Assembly (NCBI RefSeq): GCF_021462225.1
Contig: NC_061794.1
Coordinates: 17,129,784 to 17,193,783, forward strand
Source of the DNA: Girardinichthys multiradiatus
Lineage: Eukaryota > Chordata > Actinopteri > Cyprinodontiformes > Goodeidae
Length of the DNA stretch: 64,000 nucleotides
Direction: 5' to 3'
The first letter of the stretch is position 1. Each line of letters opens with the position of its first letter. Positions 34,755-48,087 of this stretch are shown here, piece by piece. The notes below the pieces were generated by a model. The model was not told the origin of the DNA, made no database searches, and saw only the letters and a program-made list of their open reading frames with translations. Both the position numbers and the translations under genes were made by a program.

Positions 34755-37580
34755 TATGTCTGATCAAAATAGCCAGCAACATCTTGGGTAATGTTTAATC
34801 ATTATCATTTACCCAGAAAGTAGTAAGTGATTAGGTAGTGGTTGCACTAGTTTATAAGGGAGTGTTCCTCATTATTTGCTGAAAAACCAACGGAGAGACG
34901 ACAAATGTCGGACATAGGTTAATCCCCTTTTTTAAACACCTTGGTTGAAGTGTATTACAGGCTAAGATGTTAATTACAGAGACAAACAGTTGTTTCCAGT
35001 GTCCTTTGAAACATCTGTTATTTAACTTTGAGCATGAGTTGCCACAAGGGCAAAACACTGCAATATTTAAACAAATTTACCAATGGTTATGGGGCAATTA
35101 GGTAATTTTACTGAGGGAGCTTTATCATTAAAAAAATGTGTCCCTCTTGTTAATGACATTTAAAAAAAGGTTGTGGTGGATTGGAAAGGATGCAAGGCAA
35201 ACGTGACCAAATTGTATGTCTTGAAATGAAACACAGGAAAACATTCCTAAAGCATAAATGGTTCAAATGTCAAATATGTTGTTAAAATATGAACTGAAAA
35301 TACTTCATACAATCCATCTAAATATTAAAAATAAAAACTGTAACATTTTTGCAGATTCACAATGGTTAGGTATGACAAAAGACTTTTTTTAATAGCAAAC
35401 ATACATTGAATGATTGCATATTACTAAGATAAGCCATCTGTGTTCGGCATGACAGAAAACCATATAAATACAAACTAACCAGCTGAAGAGACATATGCAT
35501 TCGATTTTAAAAATCAGCACATCAGCTTTTTCATCAACATCTTTTTGTTAGGGCTGCAAATGTCATGAGACAATACTCAATACTGACTTAATTAGAAAAC
35601 ATGACCTTTTAGAAATATATTTGGGAAAACTAGGAATCCACATTTTTTCCATAAATATAGTAAAGGTTTCAGAGATCCCAAACTGTGGTTAAAAAATGTT
35701 GAATCACTGTGCAATATTCCAGTCCAGGTTTTAATAGTTCTTACTGTCCTTATGATAGTCTAATTATAAGGTGGCCCTAATGCAAAAATAGCTCCCTTTT
35801 AGTGTCTTTACAAATAGAATAAAGGCTTAGTAAAAGTCAAACTTAGGTTTAGTCACTCTAAGTATTTAAGGTTTTGAATTAGAGGTAACCCCACGGAATG
35901 GAGGTTTGAAGTCAACCGACTTCCCTTATCCACCTAAAGAGGTAGTCATAAACCCAAATCCACTATGAGCTGTAGGGGGTAATATGGGACTGCCGAACGG
36001 GTGTGATGTAGTTAGATGGTGCAAAGCAAAATCGGTTGTAGAAGCAACAGGAATATACAGATGCAGATGTGCACAGATGTCCCAAAATCAGTCTGAACTG
36101 GGGAGCATGGTTATCAGCAGAATCAGATGCAGCTAACATGTTGAGGATAGTACACAACAATTTTACTTGAATGTAAAGTATTGAATGGATTGCACGTGAA
36201 TCACAACCTAAACCATAAACTCAGCCCTCTGATGATTTTCTCTTCAGAAATCCCTCGCAGGTCTTAGGTACTTCAATGGTAAATGCTGCAAGTTGTGAGC
36301 CATGGTTTAATAAATTCAGCAGTTTGTTGTGTAAGCACACAGATTTTGATGAACTTGTATAATATGAAAGGACAACATTATCCATCATAGGGTGTTCGTG
36401 GGTGGATGGTAATCTATATACTGAAAGGGGTTATTGATATGAAGTTTCCTTATTTTCTCTTGATGTAAGGCCATATTAGCTGACCTAGCAAACTTTGTAT
36501 TTTCGAGTTACTTGCCTACAATAATACATTAGCAACTTGTTGAAAGTTTACTTTAAGTAAAGGATAGAAACTCATGCATCAAGTTTGCGATTTATGTGAG
36601 CCAGCTATGTACAAAGAGCTGATTTAAAAAAAAAAAAAAAAAGATTTGGTACACTGATGTTTATTTACTGTGAGTTGACTTGTCTTTCATGTTTTCAGTA
36701 AGTTTCCTTTGATGATGCAATGTTCAGAGTAGTGTCTGTTCCTGTTCATGATAATTACACCATATCCTGTGTGTATTGCAAACACCCTTTAAGTAGTTAG
36801 CAAAATGTGTTGCCCAGTACAAACAGCTTTGGTAAAGACATACACTGAATATTAGTTTTACCGCAGGTACCAGATGTTCACATGCTACATTCCTTTTCCT
36901 GTGCAATCCTTTTATGCAACAGAGCTGCAAAGAGGACATTTATTTAACCCAATAAATACTATGGGTTCAAGGTGGGTCTGCAGATTGCCTGGTGATGAAT
37001 CGACCACCAAGCTAACTTTACGGTTAAAGTACCTATAGACTGATCCGCTGTCACACCTTAAAACCCATTAACCCCTCGCTCAACTCTGGCTCTGCACATT
37101 GACCTTTCCCTTAACCATTTGCTCAGGTGGAAAATGGTCCACCATATCAGCAGAAACCAGCTATCCTATATGTGTATAACAAGCACAGAAAAGTTTTAAA
37201 GATGTAGGCTGTTATAGATCCTAATGTGTCTCTTGGACTGATATTGCTAGACTGTAGCTCTTTCTTCATTCACTGTTTGCATGCTATGTCAGTTTTTATT
37301 TTGTTTGAAATATTAAATAAGTACCTTTGCTCTCTTGAAATATTGACTTTTTTTTTGCCTATAGGCAAAGTGGAAAAACGGCAGAGAAGGTTATTTCTTT
37401 ATTTAAACCAAAAGCAAAAGGGTGTTAGCATCAAACATTTATTACTTTCTTTTTAATATTTATTTTTTGGTTTTCTTTGACAAGCCTCTTGATTTAAAAA
37501 TACTTAGATTTCTTGACTAATGAACAATAGAATTTGTGTTTTTCTTAGAGAGGGAATAGACGGAGGTTTGTTAATAAAGG
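34755..37580. other. No recognisable gene
   Basis: AT-rich, with an A run near 36628. No repeat family was recognised. Confidence 0.5.
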
Positions 37581-37582
37581 GT

Positions 37583-37740
37583 CTCGCAAAATAGCTATTC
37601 ACATTTTAACAGACCATTTTCACATTGTGTGACATCATGTTTCAACCCAAAACTTTAGTGTATTTTATTACGATTTAATATCATAGACCAACACAAAGTA
37701 TTGCACCACAGTGAGGTGGAAGAATAATTAAACATTGTTT
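37583..37740. mobile_element. Solo terminal region of a Tc1-like element
   Basis: Phrases 'tcgcaaaatagctattcac', 'tagtgtattttattacg' and 'atagaccaacacaaag' match the terminal region of the Tc1 family seen complete at 42903-44003. Only one end is present; no transposase or second terminus follows. Confidence 0.55.
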
Positions 37741-37744
37741 ATTT

Positions 37745-38620
37745 ATGTATTCCCTAAATAACTAAATAAAATGCAGTGCAACCGGTTGCCCAGATATGCA
37801 TATTTTCTGTTTTTGTCTGGGATGCTGAAGCTTATGTTTACATAACCTATGTTCCAGCCTGGCTTTATGCTTTTTCCTTTATGCATAATGGCCAGTTGTC
37901 CTAGTCATATCCAGTAAGGACAAAACAAAACCTTTAACCAACTGCTTAAAATAAATTTTACCTTTCTGATGACACTCACATCTATCAGTAGTTGTATTAT
38001 TTAACATAGACAAATGTTTTGTACATTTCTTTTATAGTTTATATGACCCAGCTTTGGGATGGCCATCTTAAAATACAGTATAAACATGAGAAGCAATCTT
38101 TACTAATATGATTATTTATGAGTATACAGTTTTACCTTTTGATAGGGGGAATTCTTAATTGACATCTTTGTAGGTTTCCTGATCAGGAATTTAGAGTTTA
38201 TAAAAGCTTTGGGTACTGTGGAAAACAACAGCTCATGCCGTAAAGTTGTTATATGATCCATGAGGATAGCCTAACCCAGTGGATGCATGGTTGCTTAGAC
38301 AACAAAGGAGTTGAGCCTTGGGTCAGCAAAGGCAGTTTCCTAATCCATCACTTTGTTACACAAGTAGATAAAAAGGTAGGCAAGTGCATGATTGATATTT
38401 AAGTTTAACCTCTTAATGTGGGAAGATATTCTAAGACAAGAAAGAGCATGTACAAATATCAAGTTTATTTGTTGAATGTTTCTTACAGTAGGAAGTTATT
38501 GATGCCTAGAAAGGAAAGAGTAAATAACAAAAACAGGCTTTAAATATTCCATTACAGGGTTAGTATATTGGTTAATATGGTATAGAAAAAATTCCTGGGA
38601 GGACTTTGTGTGCAGGTTCA
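37745..38620. other. No recognisable gene
   Basis: AT-rich, no supported feature. Confidence 0.5.
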
Positions 38621-38626
38621 AACATA

Positions 38627-39831
38627 CAGGGGTTGGACAATGAAACTGAAACACCTGGTTTTAGACCACAATAATTTATTAGTATGGTGTAGGGCCTCCT
38701 TTTGCGGCCAATACAGCGTCAATTCGTCTTGGGAATGACATATACAAGTCCTGCACAGTGGTCAGAGGGATTAAAAGCCATTCTTCTTGCAGGATAGTGG
38801 CCAGGTCAATACGTGATACTGGTGGAGGAAAACGTTTCTTGACTCACTCCTCCAAAACACCCCAAAGTGGCTCAATAATATTTAGATCTGGTGACTGTGC
38901 AGGCCATGGGAGATGTTCAACTTCACTTTCATGTTCATCAAACCAATCTTTCACCAGTCTTGCTGTGTGTATTGGTGCATTGTCATCCTGAAACACGGCA
39001 CCGCCTTCAGGATACAATATTTGAACCACTGGATGCACATGGTCCTCAAGAATGGTTCGGTAGTCCTTGGTTCACCGATCCATCCCCATGCTTCACTCTG
39101 GGCATGCAACAGTCTGGGTGTTACGCTTCTTTGGGGCTTCTTCACACCGTAACTCTCCTGGATGTGGGGAAAACAGTAAAGGTGGACTCATCAGAGAACA
39201 ATACATGTTTCACATTGTCCACAGCCCAAGATTTGCGCTCCTTGCACCATTGAAACCGACGTTTGGCATTGGCATGAGTGACCAAAGGTTTGGCTATAGC
39301 AGCCCGGCCGTGTATATTGACCCTGTGGAGCTCCCGACGGACAGTTCTGGTGGAAACAGGAGAGTTGAGGTGCACATTTAATTCTGCCGTGATTTGGGCA
39401 GCCGTGGTTTTATGTTTTTTGGATACAATCCGGGTTAGCACCCGAACATCCCTTTCAGACAGCTTCCTCTTGCGTCCACAGTTAATCCTGTTGGATGTGG
39501 TTTGTCCTTCTTGGTGGTATGCTGACATTACCCTGGATACCGTGGCTCTTGATACATCACAAAGACTTGCTGTCTTGGTCACAGATGCACCAGCAAGACG
39601 TGCACCAACAATTTGTCCTCTTTTGAACTCTGGTATGTCACCCATAATGTTGTGTGCATTTCAATATTTTGAGCAAAACTGTGCTCTTACCCTGCTAATT
39701 GAACCTTCACACTCTGCTCTTACTGGTGCAATGTGCAATCAATGAAGACTGGCTACCAGGCTGGTCCAATTTAGCCTTGAAACCTCCCACACTAAAATGA
39801 CAGCTGTTTCAGTTTCATTGTCCAACCCCTA
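38627..39831 (-). mobile_element. Tc1/mariner-like transposon, copy A (inactive)
   Basis: Short inverted termini, AGGGGTTGGACAATGAAACT on the left and its reverse complement on the right, frame 1205 bp. The left end is preceded by TA; the right terminus carries a point change, so the second TA is not clean. The single gene, a minus-strand transposase, is listed separately. The sister copy at 58405-62383 shares about 95% or more of its sequence by eye. Confidence 0.9.
38679..39645 (-). pseudogene. Tc1-like transposase (DD36E-type spacing), disrupted
   Basis: Starts at the ATG at 39643-39645. Residues 8-44 form the first helix-turn-helix of the paired-like DNA-binding domain. After a basic stretch (CGRKRKLSE) comes the second helix-turn-helix and then the catalytic core, with the first aspartate in FSDEST at residue 152. 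A stop (TGG to TGA) follows RVTV at residue 167. Further on, about 65 bp around 39070 are deleted compared with the sister copy, removing the GGSVMVWAA region and shifting frame. The second aspartate (FQDDNAP) and final glutamate (NIIEPLW) survive in another frame, 36 residues apart. The element cannot make active enzyme. Confidence 0.9.
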
Positions 39832-39834
39832 CAT

Positions 39835-40535
39835 ATGCTCGCTTAGTAACTAAGATCTAACTGTTATTCAAAAGACAACAATTTTGATGTAATGTTTTTT
39901 TTTTAGCATTCAAGACAGGAAGAAATGAGGAAGTGACGATAATTAAATAATGTTCTCAACAAAGAAAGATAAAGATTTTTAGTTGAGAGCAAGACAGATC
40001 TATATTGAACTCAGATGTGAAGGTTCAGAAATAAGTTTAAACACTCTAAACAAACTCTTTATAAAAACTTTATGAGAGACATGTCGTGGTTTAGTCCATG
40101 TAGGGAGATTTGCGCTGAGTTGGAATTATTTCTCTGTTACCAAAACAATACTTGAAAGAGTGTTGCTAATCACTTCATACAAGTAGTTGTCTATGGTGAT
40201 GTCAAAACCAGATAAGTGTTGCTAATCACTTCATACAAATAGTTGTCTACGGTGATGTCAAAACCAGATAAGTGTTGCTTCTGGCTGCAAGGTTTATTTC
40301 CATAAAAGGGTTGCTCTTGCTAGCTGTAAAATGTTGCTGCTGCTGCAGGGAGGAAATGTCATCATGATGCCTGACATCTGAGAAATTTAAGTTGCAGTGG
40401 ATTGATTTTTATTTTGTCCATGTTCCAACAACAGGGGAGAGTTATTATAAAGTTAGCAATGACACAGCATAGCATACTAACCCCCCTACAACATGGCACT
40501 CTGTGTATTTAGCAGTTTCTCTAGAACTGACACTT
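39835..40535. other. No recognisable gene
   Basis: Holds only the tandem duplication listed at 40159-40279. Confidence 0.5.
40159..40279. repeat. 56-bp tandem duplication
   Basis: Two head-to-tail units of 56 bp (40159-40214 and 40215-40270) differ at two positions and are followed by 9 bases of a third. The unit begins 'agtgttgctaatcacttc'. No gene is involved. Confidence 0.9.
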
Positions 40536-40539
40536 ACGT

Positions 40540-40705
40540 ATTATTGTGTGTGTGTGCATGGTTGTTTTTCCTGTGTGTCTCTGTGTTGCATTGTGATGCA
40601 CTGGCAACCTCTCCAAGGTGTTGCCCATGACCGCAACCCTGCAGGAAAAAGTGGAATTCATCAGTGTTGGATGGATGGATGAATGGATGGATGGATGGAT
40701 TGATA
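40540..40705 (+). mobile_element. LINE 3'-end repeat with ATGG tail (family A)
   Basis: 'gtgtgtgtgtgcatggttg', 'gtgtctctgtgttgcattg' and 'gatgcactggcaacctc' lead to a GGAT/ATGG microsatellite at about 40668-40700. This is the forward face of the family at 118-480, with its tail intact. It is 5'-truncated and moderately diverged. Confidence 0.7.
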
Positions 40706-42900
40706 GCTGGTTTGGTGATTCAAAACCTTTCTTAAATGTAAGTGTGAGCTATACTGTATCTCTGAACTGTACTGAGTCGTTTTATTTTAGTCTTTCCACA
40801 GCAAACATAAAATTTGTGGGTTTTGCTGGTTTCAGAGCTAATGTAGCTAAAGCTTGGAACCTTAGTTTTGTCATTGCTTAACATGAACTTGAAAATAAAA
40901 CCAATTTTGATCATTAGGAATTTTTATTTAATTTATGGCACCAAGTTAAAAAGCATAAATATTTTCTCACTAACTTACATGTTGTACAAAATTTCAAAAG
41001 GTGTTTTGCTTTGATTCTTTAGCACAGAATTACTAACTAAAGACCTTCTTTACAAATAAAACATTATTGCAGCATGGGGTCCAAAGACATCCATATACAA
41101 CTCTAAAAGAGTTGTTTAGGGTATTTATTCAGATATTACTGTGAAATCATGTTGATGAAAAATACAACTGCTATATATATATTTATTTGAAGTCTCTCAG
41201 TTGCCACTCGCATGCCGCCGAATCTGGAGATCATATAACGTATCAGAGGAATCGCAATCTGTTTAAAGCTTTGCTCTTTCTCACGCAATAGAAGCACCAA
41301 GCAGATATGCACTACTGTGACAGTGATATTAGCTGTGTTTCAGTTTGCACCAATTTACTTATGATTTTGTTGTCATAGAAATGCTTCTATAAACTGATGT
41401 TTTTTCAGTGTTAATTCTAGTGAAAAGACCTATAACTTATAGAAAACTAAACTTCAGTGCTGTGACCTCAGTAGTAGAGTGTTTTATATTTTATCTGGAT
41501 TTTAACAAATTTTATTTATAGTTCCTTAAGTAAAACTCTCAATGTTATACTGTATTTTTGCCATCCTCCTACAGGATAAAAGATTGAGCTATACAGTCTG
41601 AAGTTTAAAGTAATGTATTATGTATTACTATAACAATGTGCTCATTACGTGCATTTTCTAATGCTAGAAAATATACCCTAGAAAAACAACACTGTCAGGT
41701 CTGCCAGGTCTCTCTGTTATGAAAGTGGCCTCTACGTACCTTCTTGTTTTCCTAGCCAGACTAGCTGTCTTCCTGTCTTTTTCTCATATGATTGGGTGAA
41801 TTTGTCGCAAGTGGAAAAAAGCCAAACCATTGCCAGACTGACTAGAAATTGCCCTTTGAGTTTGTGCAGAGGTTTCTGATTGCATACCTGTGCATTAGGG
41901 AAACCGGGCCTGTCCTGTCCCATCACCTTGAGCGGTCATGTGGTGTTGAGGGTAAGGGTGAATCACTAGGCTGTACACAAGGCAATAACAAAATAACGAG
42001 ATTCCCACCAACTCCATCACACACCCACACTGGAATTGTTTCAGGAACTCTCTCCAGCTCTACCCTTATATCCCAGGGGAGAGCTTGAGGGGCTTATGCA
42101 GAGGATTTGGCTGTCCTGCAGTGTGCCAGTCAGATAAGGAAGGAGACACAGGCCTGCCTGGTGACACACTTCTGAGCATGTGCTGTGCTGTATCTCCTCC
42201 TTCCGTTTTGCTTCTTTAACCCGTCACTCAAGTACTACTGTGTCTTGTAATGATACTACATGCTTGGACTGTCTGGATCCTATTTTGTTAAAACTATCAT
42301 ATGGAAACAAACACACTTCCAGAGATTTTCTTACCAAATTTTTCCGGCACTTTTCCACTGGATGATTTGGCTGTCCTGATGAAAGATAATTGGAGCATGT
42401 CCAACAGACCCATTTAATTTAGCTGATCAGTCAGTAAAAGATTGGTCATTTGAGGTTAAACCCATCTGTTCAGGTTCTTTTTAACTTGTCCTGTTTTCAA
42501 CCAAAACAGGACAGAAAGTTGCTATTCCTTTCCTGTTTCAATTACCTTTCGCCTAAACAAACCTAGTAAAAAATTGCAAGAAAAAAAACATGATCAGAGA
42601 ATAAAAGGACAAAAGACAATTAGTGTAGCCAAATTATCCAGCACTTTACCCAAGTCAGAAGCTAAATAACTAATGTAGACTATAAACATAAGCCCACTTT
42701 AATTGTCTGAGACATTGAAGGCCAAAGAAGCTTTCACTCACACTTTATGGGTCTTCTTGTATTTGTGTTTAATGCTTACATAATAAATAATATCTGTTCA
42801 GCTCTTTGGTCAGTTGTGCTATTTTCTTAAGTGCATTTTAAGAAGGCTAGCTTGGCTTGGCTTAAGTGAATATGTTATGTCCCTCTGAGATAAGAAATAC
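40706..42900. other. No recognisable gene; one short hairpin
   Basis: A perfect 10-bp inverted repeat, GTCCTGTTTT and AAAACAGGAC with a 5-base spacer, lies at 42488-42512. A short AT repeat lies near 41172. Nothing else was recognised. Confidence 0.5.
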
Positions 42901-42902
42901 AA

Positions 42903-44003
42903 CAGTGAGGTGTCTTGCAAAAGTATTTATATGTCTTGTTGTTTTTACATTATGTGATGTTACAAACACAAAATTCAACGTATTTTGTTGGGATTTTCTG
43001 TGACAGATGAACATGAAGTAAAGGGTAGTAGTATATGTTGAAGTGAAAGGAAAAAAAAATTTAAACAAAATTTTTTGCATACTTTGCAGAAATTCATTAT
43101 GTTGCAATTACATCTACAAGTCTCTACCAGGATGGTATGTCTAGAGACTCTGATTTATGCCAATCCATCTCTGCAAGATAACTCAAGGTCAGATTAAAAG
43201 GATCTCAGCTGTATTTACACACAGACCTGAACCAGACAATTTTAATTGATGGATATATGCTATAAACTGTATGTTTGGAGTTTTTGTCCAACATTGACCA
43301 TCTTCCCTGTCCCTGCGGAAGGAAACCACCCCCACCCTATGAGGCAGTCACCACTATGTTTCCCTCTATGGATGGTGTGTTCAGGATGATGTGCAGTATT
43401 AGTTTTTTGCTACACATAGTGATTTGCATATTGACCAAAATAAAATTTTGGTTTGATCTGACTAGAGCACGCTCTTTCACATGCTTTCTTTGTTCTCAAC
43501 AAGGCTTGTGGCAAACTGAAAAAAAAAGGCTTCTTTTGGCTTTATTTTAAAAATGTCTCAGTTTAGGTGGACTGCCTTGTCTTGGTAGGCTTGCAGTTAT
43601 TCATTCTACCTTTAAAATGTTCCACTATTGTTGTTCAGTTATCTTCTCTGACCAACCTATGAGGCCTTTAAACAACAGCTGGATTTATACTGAGATTATA
43701 TTACACACAGGTGGAGTCTATCTACTAATTTAGACATTTCTGAAGGTAAATGGTTGCACTGGATTTTATTTAGGGGAGCCACAGCAAACGGGGATAAATA
43801 CAAATGGACGTCACACCTTTTAAATGTTCATTTGTTAAAAAATTTGAAAACCATGTAAAAGCTTTTATTTCCACTTGACAGTGATGTTCCACTTAGTGTT
43901 GGTCTGTCATTGAATATTGCAATAAAATACATTGAAGAATTGGGTGTAACATGGCAAAATGTAAAAGAGTTTAAGGTAGTATGACTGCTTTTGCAAGGCA
44001 CTG
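42903..44003 (-). mobile_element. Tc1-like transposon, decayed but complete in outline
   Basis: Left terminus CAGTGAGGTGTCTTGCAAAAG and right terminus CTTTTGCAAGGCACTG form imperfect inverted repeats about 1.1 kb apart. Longer subterminal similarity includes 'tattttgttgggattttctg' and 'tgttggtctgtcattg'. Between them, minus-strand remains of transposase are visible: 'gatggtgtgttcaggatgatg', 'ggtttgatctgactagagc' (first-aspartate SDQT region, reverse face) and 'tgccttgtcttggtaggc'. No long frame is left, so it is inactive. Confidence 0.8.
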
Positions 44004-44009
44004 TGTATC

Positions 44010-46375
44010 TTAATATGGTGTCTTTTCTTATATATATATTTTTTTTTTTTTCTGAAATGACTATTTCCTTAATTCGCAGATGTTAGTGTTGACTACACAC
44101 CATACCATCTTGTGCTTCCAGCCCCCTCCCTCTCGTTGGTTTCCCTCTTTTTACTCCACCTGTAATCCCACTTACTGGTGCTCTCCATCTGCTCTGTATT
44201 ACAGGAAGACTGTTAAAGAAATTAAAGGAGAGAAGAATTCATGATGGCTATTTACTTATTTCCCCAAGTTTTCCAATATTTTCCATGACAAACACCAAAA
44301 CTTAAAGACAGATTTTTGCAGGGTCTATTCTGTGCTTCCAGCTGTGATTTGATGTATTGATCTGGTATGAAAATGGCACTGTGCCAGAGCACTCAGCTTC
44401 TCACCATCCCTATTCTATGCTCAGTTTAATCCTGCAGCACAGCTGCTGCTACACCTACATCATCATCACTTGAACCCTTTTTTTCCATTACTTCTTTTTC
44501 TGTCTCTAGTGAATTTGCCAGCCCATCCTCATTAATGCAAGGGTATCATGTGTTATATGTATGATACTCTGACCATCAGGGTTCATTTACAATTAATTAT
44601 CATTTTATTTGATGGGTATTTAAACACATACTAAACTGAATCAGCACTCGTAAAATAAAATAGAGAAATGTTATCCACATGTAGAGCTACAGAACATTTT
44701 ATATTATTTCATACCTTGTGTCATTCCATGAATATTATCCAACCTTTGGCCTTGTCCTGTCTCATCCTGTCCCCACATCACCCTTCACACCCACCACCAC
44801 CCTCTTTATCATGACCATCCCCCAGCCCCAGCCTCTTGGCAGCTCCTCCAGGCAGGCTAATTGACTCGGTCCCAGGAGGAGGGGGATCATGCCACATTTC
44901 TAATTTGGCTTCTCCTTTTCCAGATAAAAGCCATATCCTTCCATCTTTCAACCCTTTCTTTTTTTTTAGAGTCTTCCCTGTCTATCCATCATTTTATGCC
45001 ATTATTTCTGAACAGTAGCTGTTATTTTTCAAATTAAATCAGCTAATGTTTCTACATGCAAAGCATGTCTTTTTTTAAGATTCTTTAAAACCATCTTTTT
45101 ATCATCTTGTTATCTACTCAACAGCCAGCCCCGAATATAGAGATTACAGACAAGTCAGTACATGAAAAGAGACACACACCCACACACACAAGCAATTATT
45201 TACAGAGCTCAGCCCCCCCACCCCTAACTCAACATGGGGTTCACCTTCAGAAAGCCTTAATCTCCGCACACACCTGGAAGACGTAGATGGGCGTGTCTCT
45301 GTCGTTCTCAACACGTGTTCCTGTGTAAAAACACCTTCTTTGGTCATATATTCACTAACAAGCAGACAACTGTAATGAGCAAAAAGATGTTGCTTTTTAG
45401 CAGAAATAATAAAAAAATCATCAGTTTCAAACTTAGCAAAGAAAACATAAATATATGCTGTACTGTGTGTATTGTGATGCTGTTAGTTCCTTGTTCCTAC
45501 CATGTGTGCTATTAAATCAAATATCCAATAGATGAGTAGAATATTAGGTGTAAGTAATGTTTGCTCCAAATATATGAAGTGAACCCAAAGTGCAAGCAGA
45601 ATATTTGAACACATGACAGTAAAACAGCACAATGGCATTCTGACAAATATTTGAAAGAATAATATGTGATATGTTTTTTTTAAACTATAGTTATTTGCCA
45701 ATCCCCAAAATGGGATTCTCAGATGGACAGATAGGTATTTTAGTTGGCGACTCAGAGTTATCTGGTTTTTGGAAAATACATTTAACTAGTATTGTGTTGT
45801 TTGCTGGGAAGATTGAGAAAAATGTTTGATCTACTCTACTTCTTTATAAAAACAGTGTTTAAATAATATTTACAAACTGTTTATTGATTGGTTTTGTATT
45901 CAGATTTTCTATTTTTGTGTGGATTAGGAGTCAACCCTTAATATTTTTGTACCCAATAAACGTTTTCAAATGCTACCATCCAAATTGTCAGTATTTCCAT
46001 AGAAACCATTAAATATATGAGCAGAAAAATATACTATTTTGATTAGAATAGGGTAAATTGAGAGTTTGTTTTTCATATTCATGGGAAAGTAAGAAAAATA
46101 GACAGCCCACTTGAAAAAGTAATCACTCTGTAAAGCCTTATGATATGAAAGACCATATTCAAAAAGGTTCCCGTTGTATCTGTACCTTGTAGAAAGTCTC
46201 AAATGATATAAAATGGAAAGATTAAATAACTGTTTAACTAGTCTGCCTAAATGTCTTTTTATTTAAAATTACTGTGATTCCTATATAAATTTAAAAAACA
46301 TGTTTATCTCTCAATCTCTAAAATTGTGTGACCCTGGTGCAGCAGGTTACAGCTCCCTGAGCTGCAACTTATTGT
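44010..46375. other. No recognisable gene
   Basis: AT-rich, with a T run near 44040 and CA tracts near 45178. A textbook polypyrimidine-AG acceptor sequence ends at about 44923, but no open coding exon follows it. Confidence 0.5.
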
Positions 46376-46382
46376 AGAACTC

Positions 46383-46842
46383 ACCTAATCAGTAGGTAGA
46401 GTCCATATTTATTCTCAGTATAAATCTAGCTGTTCTTTGAAGGTCTCAGTGGTTTGTTAGAGAATATTAGTGAAAAAGTAGTATTATAAGGACCAAGGAG
46501 CAAAGCAGGTCAACAATACAGCTGTGAGGTTTCAAGCAGGTTTAGTTTAAAAAAATTAAGCTCAGAAAATCTCATGGAGTACTGTTAAATCCCTCCCATG
46601 AAAACAGGAAGAATTTGGCAATACTGCAAACCTACCAAGACATGGCTGTCCACCTGCAATGACAGAATGGTGGGTGCTCTATTCAGATTTATATCTGTCA
46701 AAAAAGCTTAAAACGATGTCTTATCTTCCATCCCCTTCACAATAATGTACTACTTCGTGTTGGTCTGTCACACAAAAACCCACCATTGAGGTTTGAAGTT
46801 ATAATGTGACAAAATATATTAATACTTTCAAAAGGCACTTTA
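46383..46842 (+). mobile_element. Tc1-like transposon, internally deleted copy
   Basis: Same family as 42903-44003 but on the opposite strand. 'ctcagtataaatctagctg' and 'ggtttgttagagaata' are its 5' region, and 'tctcatggagtactgttaaa' and 'cctaccaagacatggctg' are its N-terminal transposase region. The sequence then jumps at about 46680 to the right-hand terminal region ('cgtgttggtctgtcac', 'cttttcaaaaggcac' type end). The whole catalytic core is missing, and the left terminus is also lost. Confidence 0.7.
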
Positions 46843-46849
46843 TGACACA

Positions 46850-48080
46850 ATAGGTCACAAATTATATTTATTATTTGACGAGATAATGGCATACAACTGA
46901 AATACAATTTCTTTGTTTGCCATCCAGTGGAGTTTAGAAGTTCCTCTCTGCCTCAGTGGTTGTGCCAGCATCACAAAATAAACTTCCACACAAGTTAGCT
47001 GGTGATGATCAGCCTGAAGAGGCTTCTTCTGTCTAAATATCATGATTAGATCAACATGTTATCAATTTATTTTTAGAGATTGAGAGATATACATGTTTTC
47101 AGCATAACTGGCCTAACACCCAGAAGCAGGCTTAGGATAGGTGGCTTGAAAAGTATAGGTGGCTTGAAAGAGCTAAAGTGCCACAAAATTTAGCTCAGAA
47201 AGGCGGTTTCTAACTTCTTTTTTATTTCTCATCCTGGAAGTCAAACAACTTGTGACTTAAGAGAGCAAGACAAATAGTCAGATTTAGGCAGCTACATCCA
47301 GGAATGGTTGACACAGGCAACACAAACTGGGCTAATATACTTTATTGTACGACTGCTTTATTTAAAACACTTGATTCTAACTGCTGGTTCACTTTGCATA
47401 TCTTTAGAACCCTTTCACACAACTGTACCCTGCACTGTACATTACAGGCTGGTTGCTGAATAATCTGATCCTTATATTGTGCCTTCATTGTCTACTATCA
47501 TGTTTCCTCGTTTTTCAATGAAGGTGATTTCAGTCAAATTTTCTAGATTACCTGTTCACACTACACATTGAAACTCTATATTGATATTTTTCCATTACTT
47601 ATATGCAGTTACTGGGTCCTCAGTCACCAATTTGTGTTCCTAAATGCCTTTGAATTCTTAAATAAAGAATCTGTACAAGAGTTGCTTTGAACTGTTGAGT
47701 TTCCGTCTCAGTCAGTGCATTTATTGCATTTAATACCAATTGTTGTGTGACGAAAATCTTCTGCTGTGTGTTTATCTGAATTTTCTGCATGTATATGGTT
47801 TGTAGATTTAATGCATACATTTGTGAGGTGGGACAAAATGCCTGACAGATAGCTTAGGTCTTTAACGTGAATGCTGAGGTTTACACAAGTTGCACACAAG
47901 GATGGAAGAAAAACAAGGGAACAGTAGATGAGTTTTGAATTAAAATTTGAAAACTAAAAGAGTAGTTTTTGAATACAGTGATGGATTAGTGTGAAAGTTG
48001 TTATAGCGGGACGCCTCTGTAAGAAGTAATGACAGTGGACAGCAGTGTGATTACATTTAGGCATCTGGGGACCTGTTTAG
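46850..48080. other. No recognisable gene
   Basis: AT-rich; no repeat or coding signal that I can support. Confidence 0.5.
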
Positions 48081-48087
48081 GTCTTTC

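Noticed and set aside
38758..39745. Plus-strand frames over Tc1 copy A
   Set aside because: Antisense of the transposase; they repeat identically over copy B, as expected for shadows.
44880..44960. Strong polypyrimidine-AG splice acceptor pattern
   Set aside because: No open frame or donor follows at exon distance, and CT-rich tracts ending in AG are common by chance.
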